Shown in pieces: positions 60,015 through 64,000 of a stretch of DNA of 64,000 bases (positions are counted from its first letter, which is position 1; each line of letters begins with the position of its first letter). Below the pieces are notes generated by a model, which worked only from the letters and a program-made list of their open reading frames with translations, did no database searches and was not told the DNA's origin. Origin of the DNA: CAKSXP01 sp964609305 (lineage in GTDB: Bacteria; Bacillota; Clostridia; Oscillospirales; Oscillospiraceae). Made by a program: the position numbers and the translations under genes. Where the stretch lies: positions 12,700 through 76,699 of the forward strand of contig CAZSRK010000003.1 in NCBI GenBank assembly GCA_964609305.1, read 5' to 3'.

Positions 60015-61709
60015 ATGCTTCAGGAACTGCATATTGAGAATATCGCGGTCATCGAGCGGACTGATATAGAGTTTTTTCCCGGCCTGAACATACTCACCGG
60101 CGAAACCGGTGCGGGAAAATCCATAGTCATCGACTCACTCGGCGCGGTTCTTGGCAGCCGGGTCAGCCGCGAGTTTGTGCGCAGCGGTGCGGACAGAGGG
60201 CTGGTCAGCGCGGTATTTGACGCCGAGGGCACGCAGGGCTGGTGCGAGGAAAACGGCATAGACCCCGAGGATGGAAATCTGCTGCTTCTGCGCCGTATAG
60301 GCGGCGACGGCAAGAGTGCCTGCCGCGTCAACGGTGTTGCAGTCACCGCGGCGCAGCTGCGGGAGCTTGGCTCGCTGCTGCTGGATATCCATGGCCAGAA
60401 TGACGGCCGGCAGCTTCTCGACGAGGGCCGGCATCTTGGCTACCTGGACGGCTTTGGCCGTCTGGGTGCGCCGAGGGCGGAGTTTGACGCCGCCTACCGA
60501 AAGTGGCGCGAGACATCGCGCGAGATAGAAAGGCTCTCCATGGACGAGCTTGAAAAACAGCGGCTGACAGACAGCCTCAGCGCGAGGATAGAGGAGCTGG
60601 AACATGCGCAGCTTCGTGTCGGTGAAGAGGAGGAGCTCAGATCCTGCATCGAGCTGATGCGCCATTCAGAAAAGCTCTGCGCCGCAGTCGACGAGGCCTA
60701 TGAGCTGCTTTACGGCGGCGGTGACTGTGCTATCGACTCGGCCTGCGCCGCGCGGGATGCGCTCTCGCGGGTCTCGGCGATAAGCGGGGATGTGGCCGGT
60801 GTTGAAAACACCATAAACGAGGCCGTTATCAGCCTTGCGGACGCGGCGGAGACGCTGCGCCAGATGCGCGGCACTCTGGATTTTTCGCCCGAGGAATATG
60901 ATGAGATGCTTTCGCGGCTGGCGCTCATCCGCCGGCTCGAGAAGAAGTATGGCGGCGATGAGGCGGAGCTCTTGCAGAATCTTGCAGGCAGCCGCGAGCG
61001 TCTGGAGGAGCTGGAGTACTCAGACGATAGAATAGAGAAACTTAAAGAAAAATTATCTCAATACGAGCAAGAAACCCTGGCGCAGGCAAAAAAACTCTCC
61101 CAGGCGCGCAGTCAGTGCGCAAAGGTGCTGGAAAGACGCATAGAGGAGGAGCTCAGACAGCTCAGCATGCCTTCGGCGGTTTTCCGGGTGGAGATACGGC
61201 CCGTTTCGGGCGGCCCGGGGTTTAATTCCACCGGCTGTGACGAGCTGCGTTTCCTGATGAGCGCGAACGCGGGCGAGGAGCCGGGGCGCATCGCAAAGAT
61301 CGCCTCCGGCGGCGAGCTGTCGCGAATCATGCTGGCGATGAAGAATGTCTTTGCTGAAAACGACCCCGTGCAGTCGATGGTGTTCGACGAGATCGACGCC
61401 GGCGTATCCGGCATCGCGGCGCAGCGCGTCGGAGAAAAGCTTGCCGAGCTGTCTGGAGCGCGTCAGGTAATATGCGTTACGCATCTGCCGCAGATCGCGG
61501 CGATGGCCGACAGGCATTTTTGCATAGAAAAGTCGGAGAGCGGGGGCAGGACCCGCACGAAGATAACGCCGCTGGACAGAGACGGGCGTATTATGGAGCT
61601 TGCGCGGCTGCACGGCGGGGAAAATGTGAGCGCTGCAACGCTTGAGAGCGCGGCGGAGCAGCTCGCCGCGGCGGAGGAATTCAAAAAGGAGCATAGGCGC
61701 AACGCTTGA
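60015..61709 (+). CDS. recN: DNA repair ATPase RecN
   Basis: 564 residues, an SMC-like protein. Walker A GETGAGKS near the start, a long coiled-coil centre (about 150-370) and a C-terminal head with ISSGGELSRIMLAM-like IASGGELSRIMLAMK, VFDEIDAGVSG (Walker B) and VCVTHLPQIAAMAD. It helps repair double-strand breaks. Its stop overlaps the -35 box of the tyrS promoter. Confidence 0.95.
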   Translation: MLQELHIENIAVIERTDIEFFPGLNILTGETGAGKSIVIDSLGAVLGSRVSREFVRSGADRGLVSAVFDAEGTQGWCEENGIDPEDGNLLLLRRIGGDGKSACRVNGVAVTAAQLRELGSLLLDIHGQNDGRQLLDEGRHLGYLDGFGRLGAPRAEFDAAYRKWRETSREIERLSMDELEKQRLTDSLSARIEELEHAQLRVGEEEELRSCIELMRHSEKLCAAVDEAYELLYGGGDCAIDSACAARDALSRVSAISGDVAGVENTINEAVISLADAAETLRQMRGTLDFSPEEYDEMLSRLALIRRLEKKYGGDEAELLQNLAGSRERLEELEYSDDRIEKLKEKLSQYEQETLAQAKKLSQARSQCAKVLERRIEEELRQLSMPSAVFRVEIRPVSGGPGFNSTGCDELRFLMSANAGEEPGRIAKIASGGELSRIMLAMKNVFAENDPVQSMVFDEIDAGVSGIAAQRVGEKLAELSGARQVICVTHLPQIAAMADRHFCIEKSESGGRTRTKITPLDRDGRIMELARLHGGENVSAATLESAAEQLAAAEEFKKEHRRNA

Positions 61710-61734
61710 CAAAGGCGGAACAGTCCTGTATAAT
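61706..61734 (+). promoter_or_regulatory. consensus promoter of the tyrS T-box unit
   Basis: TTGACA (61706-61711), 17 bases, TATAAT (61729-61734): fully consensus, with the -35 lying over the recN stop codon. Confidence 0.92.
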
Positions 61735-61740
61735 CGGCTA

Positions 61741-62030
61741 AAATAACGGAAAAACGCTATGAAAAACGAAAGTAACCGGAGCAGGTCCCTGCAAAGAGAG
61801 CCCCTGGCCGCTGTGAAGGGGAGAGGGCGCTGCCGGTGAATACGGCTTGGAGCGGCGCACCGAAAGCGTGTTTGCAAGTAGGCTGCGACGGACGCGCCCG
61901 ATACAGCGCAGGGGTAACTTACCCGCCGAGGCCGCCTGCCCGCGAGGGCGCGGCGAACAGAGGTGGTACAGCGTTTTTGTATGCACAACGCCCTCTGCTC
62001 CCCATGGGGAGCAGAGGGCGTGTTTTATTA
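61741..62030 (+). ncRNA. tyrosine T-box leader with terminator
   Basis: A leader of about 290 bases before tyrS. The T-box element AGAGGTGGTACAGCG (61959-61973) carries TGGT, whose last base pairs with the A at position 73 of tRNA-Tyr. The specifier loop reads GAATACGGC with TAC (Tyr codon) at 61841-61843. A long terminator, ACGCCCTCTGCTCCCC/GGGGAGCAGAGGGCGT (61988-62021) with TTTT, follows. Uncharged tRNA-Tyr should bind, form the antiterminator and allow tyrS expression. The T-box differs from the AGGGTGGNACCGCG consensus at one C to A position. Confidence 0.9.
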
Positions 62031-62060
62031 CTTTAAATCAAATTTTAAGGAGACACAGCG

Positions 62061-63284
62061 ATGCAGATTTACGAAGAGCTTGTGGCCCGCGGACTTATAG
62101 CGCAGGTCACCGATGAGGAAGAGATCAAAGAGCTTATAAATAACGGCAGGGCGACCTTTTACATCGGCTTTGACTGTACCGCCGACAGCCTCACGGCCGG
62201 ACATTTCATGGCCCTGACGTTGATGAAGCGCCTTCAGATGGCCGGCAACAAGCCCATTGCGCTCATAGGCGGTGGAACAACCATGATCGGCGATCCCTCC
62301 GGGCGCACGGACATGCGCAAAATGCTCACGAAGGAGGACATAAACCACAACGCCGAGTGCTTCAAGCGGCAGATGGAGAGGTTCATCGACTTTGGCGAGG
62401 GGAAGGCCGTTATGGCGAACAACGCCGATTGGCTGCTCGATCTGAACTATGTTGAACTTCTGCGCGAAGTCGGCGCCTGTTTCAGCGTCAACAACATGCT
62501 CCGTGCCGAATGCTATAAAAACCGCATGGAAAAGGGCCTGAGCTTTTTCGAGTTTAACTATATGATAATGCAGAGCTATGATTTCTACTACCTGTTCCAG
62601 CACTATGACTGCAACATGCAGTTTGGGGGCGACGATCAGTGGTCGAACATGCTCGGCGGAACGGAGCTGATACGAAAAAAGCTCGGCAAGGACGCCTATG
62701 CGATGACGATAACGCTGCTAACCGACTCTAACGGCAACAAGATGGGTAAAACGGCGGGCAACGCCGTATGGCTCGATCCGAATAAGACAAGCCCCTATGA
62801 GTTTTATCAGTACTGGCGCAACGTTGGCGACGCGGACGTTATCAAATGCCTGCGTATGCTGACTTTCCTGCCGCTTGAGCAGATAGACGAAATGGCCTCC
62901 TGGGAGGGCAGCCAGCTCAACCGTGCAAAGGAGATACTTGCGCACGAACTGACCGCACTCGTACACGGCGAGGAAGAGGCGAAAAAGGCCGAGGAGAGCG
63001 CCAGGGCGCTCTTTGGCGGTTCCGGGGACGCGGCAAATATGCCCTCCACGGAACTTTTACAGGCCGATCTGACTGATGGGACGATAGATGTCGTGTCTCT
63101 GCTTGTAAAGAGTGGGCTGTGTTCATCCCGCGGGGATGCCCGTCGGAATGTGCAGCAGGGCGGCGTGACCGTCAATGACGAGAAGGTCTCGGACCCTGGA
63201 CAGACATTTTCGGTGGACGAGTTAAAAAACGGCCTTGTCGTTAGACGCGGCAAGAAAAGCTATAACCGCATAACTCTCAAATAA
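62061..63284 (+). CDS. tyrS: tyrosyl-tRNA synthetase
   Basis: 407 residues, class I synthetase. N-terminal DSLTAGHFMAL, where the HIGH motif is the TAGH variant, IGGGTTMIGDPSGRTDMRK, then FGGDDQWSNMLGG and the KMSKS site as KMGKTAGNAVW. The last 60 residues form the S4 RNA-binding domain (SSRGDARRNVQQGGVTVNDEKV). It charges tRNA-Tyr and is controlled by the T-box upstream. ATG 62061 follows AAGGAG. Confidence 0.97.
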   Translation: MQIYEELVARGLIAQVTDEEEIKELINNGRATFYIGFDCTADSLTAGHFMALTLMKRLQMAGNKPIALIGGGTTMIGDPSGRTDMRKMLTKEDINHNAECFKRQMERFIDFGEGKAVMANNADWLLDLNYVELLREVGACFSVNNMLRAECYKNRMEKGLSFFEFNYMIMQSYDFYYLFQHYDCNMQFGGDDQWSNMLGGTELIRKKLGKDAYAMTITLLTDSNGNKMGKTAGNAVWLDPNKTSPYEFYQYWRNVGDADVIKCLRMLTFLPLEQIDEMASWEGSQLNRAKEILAHELTALVHGEEEAKKAEESARALFGGSGDAANMPSTELLQADLTDGTIDVVSLLVKSGLCSSRGDARRNVQQGGVTVNDEKVSDPGQTFSVDELKNGLVVRRGKKSYNRITLK

Positions 63285-63296
63285 ACGGCCAAACAT

Positions 63297-63340
63297 AATC
63301 CCCCTGATGCAGAAAAACTCTGGACATTAGGGGGATTTTT
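63297..63340 (+). terminator. terminator after tyrS
   Basis: AATCCCCCT and AGGGGGATT with a 23-base loop, followed by TTT. The loop is long, but the stem is GC-rich and the position is right. Confidence 0.65.
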
Positions 63341-63362
63341 AATTATGTTTTGTGTTCGCCGC

Positions 63363-63611
63363 TTAAAAAAGCAGGGCAAGGCCCACCGCAAGGGCGGAGA
63401 TGATCCCTGCTGCGCCAAGGACGTATAGCAGACAGCCAGGCATACATCCCCGGCCGATGGGACGACCTCTGCGTGGAGGCGGGGGAGGCGGCACCGGTCT
63501 GCGCGGCCGTCCGGGACCTCTTCGCGGCGGCCCACCCGGGCGTCGTCCGCCGGGGCCACCGGGGCCTCGTGAACCGCCTCTGCCAGCGCCGCCAGGATTC
63601 CTTCCGGGCAT
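63363..63611 (-). CDS. Gly/Pro/Arg-rich small membrane protein
   Basis: 82 residues. Residues 2-55 are almost only Gly, Pro and Arg (GGAGRGGSRGPGGPGG, PPPPPPRRGRP), then CMPGCLLYVLGAAGIISAL begins a hydrophobic helix to the end. ATG 63611 is eight bases after AAAGGAAC, a convincing ribosome site. It faces away from tyrS. No family recognised. It may be a membrane-tethered disordered basic protein that binds nucleic acid or anionic polymers, or a low-complexity gene under weak selection. Confidence 0.55.
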   Translation of the reverse strand: MPGRNPGGAGRGGSRGPGGPGGRRPGGPPRRGPGRPRRPVPPPPPPRRGRPIGRGCMPGCLLYVLGAAGIISALAVGLALLF

Positions 63612-63744
63612 TTACATCGTTCCTTTCTCTGAGATATATGTATACAACCTCATTATAACACAAAAATTTCCTTTCTGCCACAATTATTGTGAAACCTCTG
63701 ATAAAAAACAGCATCTTGTTTTATAAGGGGAGAAGGGAAAACCT

Positions 63745-63986
63745 ATGGAAGATGAGAGCGTTATAGACCGCTGACGCTCGATAATGAGTATGCGGATTCA
63801 TGGGCGCAGCGGGACTTCGTATATGATTTTACGTCCGTTGCCGATAGAGAGACCGTAAATATGCAGCCCGGCTATGTTATCACAAATACAGGTGCTAAGG
63901 GCATAGAATGTACGGCACCGCAGCCACTTCGGTATAAACGGATATCTATTTTCAAAAAATCAAGCCAAAACCTGATTATCCCTTGA
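63745..63986 (+). pseudogene. possible short gene with broken frame
   Basis: A strong ribosome site (AAGGGGAGAAGGG) precedes ATG 63745, but the frame stops after nine residues (MEDESVIDR). If two bases are dropped in GATGAGAGCG, the reading continues as MEDERYRPLTLDNEYADSW and runs to TGA 63984-63986, about 79 residues. The predicted product is not recognised. The dinucleotide run GAGAG is a plausible slip point. Low confidence; it could also be non-coding. Confidence 0.3.
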
Positions 63987-64000
63987 AAACACCGTATCCA

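Noticed and set aside
1..64000. CRISPR arrays, tRNA, rRNA, insertion sequences or phage genes
   Set aside because: No repeat-spacer pattern, tRNA-like fold, transposase or phage motif was recognised on either strand.

Overview
The window looks like a chromosomal segment of an anaerobic, endospore-forming Firmicute of the class Clostridia, most like the high-G+C gut Oscillospiraceae. The supporting features are a complete spoIIIAA-AH operon, spoIIID, a tyrosine T-box leader before tyrS, a carboxypeptidase with SLH domains, and the run Asp23-nusB-xseA-xseB-ispA-dxs-tlyA-nadK-argR-recN, a gene order common in spore formers. The family-level placement is inference. No rRNA, tRNA, CRISPR array, insertion sequence or phage gene was seen. 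The assembly is a draft: there is a 100-N gap inside spoIIIAA, and several genes have broken frames.

Layout. 1-2.8 kb: c-di-GMP turnover (EAL protein, then a membrane diguanylate cyclase whose frame breaks at the start of the GGDEF domain). 2.8-6.8 kb: a LysR regulator divergent from an old-yellow-enzyme reductase and an NTF2-like protein. 7-10.2 kb: a flavodoxin, then a TetR regulator, a small membrane protein and an MFS exporter, with matching operators before the regulator and the exporter pair. 10.3-13 kb: a dicarboxylate-type symporter and a fumarate-reductase-like flavoprotein. 13.2-19.8 kb: a BMP-type nucleoside ABC importer facing uridine kinase and thymidine kinase, which together suggest nucleoside uptake and salvage. 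19.9-26.7 kb: D,D-carboxypeptidase with SLH domains, a frameshifted alpha/beta hydrolase, a beta-helix protein, SpoIIID, a DMT transporter and a GNAT acetyltransferase.

26.8-32.1 kb: a TetM-like ribosomal GTPase fused to a Rae1/YacP-type NYN ribonuclease (the most interesting gene here), a Cys-rich protein, MntP, an RlmA-like methyltransferase and a broken cysteine synthase. 32.3-36.9 kb: a ribose-type (CUT2) ABC importer with two permeases. 37.3-40.7 kb: two PPC/DUF296 proteins, an O-antigen-ligase-like membrane protein, a small membrane protein and TatD. 40.8-45.5 kb: spoIIIA operon, minus strand. 45.7-50 kb: a MarR regulator with a heterodimeric ABC exporter. 50-51.1 kb: GAPDH. 51.5-52.6 kb: an unusual histidine-kinase-like protein. 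52.7-61.7 kb: the housekeeping cluster. 61.7-63.3 kb: consensus promoter, T-box and tyrS. 63.4-64 kb: a Gly/Pro/Arg-rich small protein and a possible broken short gene.

Most transcription units end in clear intrinsic terminators, and many have good sigma-A-type promoters. Several start codons are not ATG, and two genes (26760 and spoIIIAE) appear to need CTG. All assignments come from reading the sequence; no database search was run.
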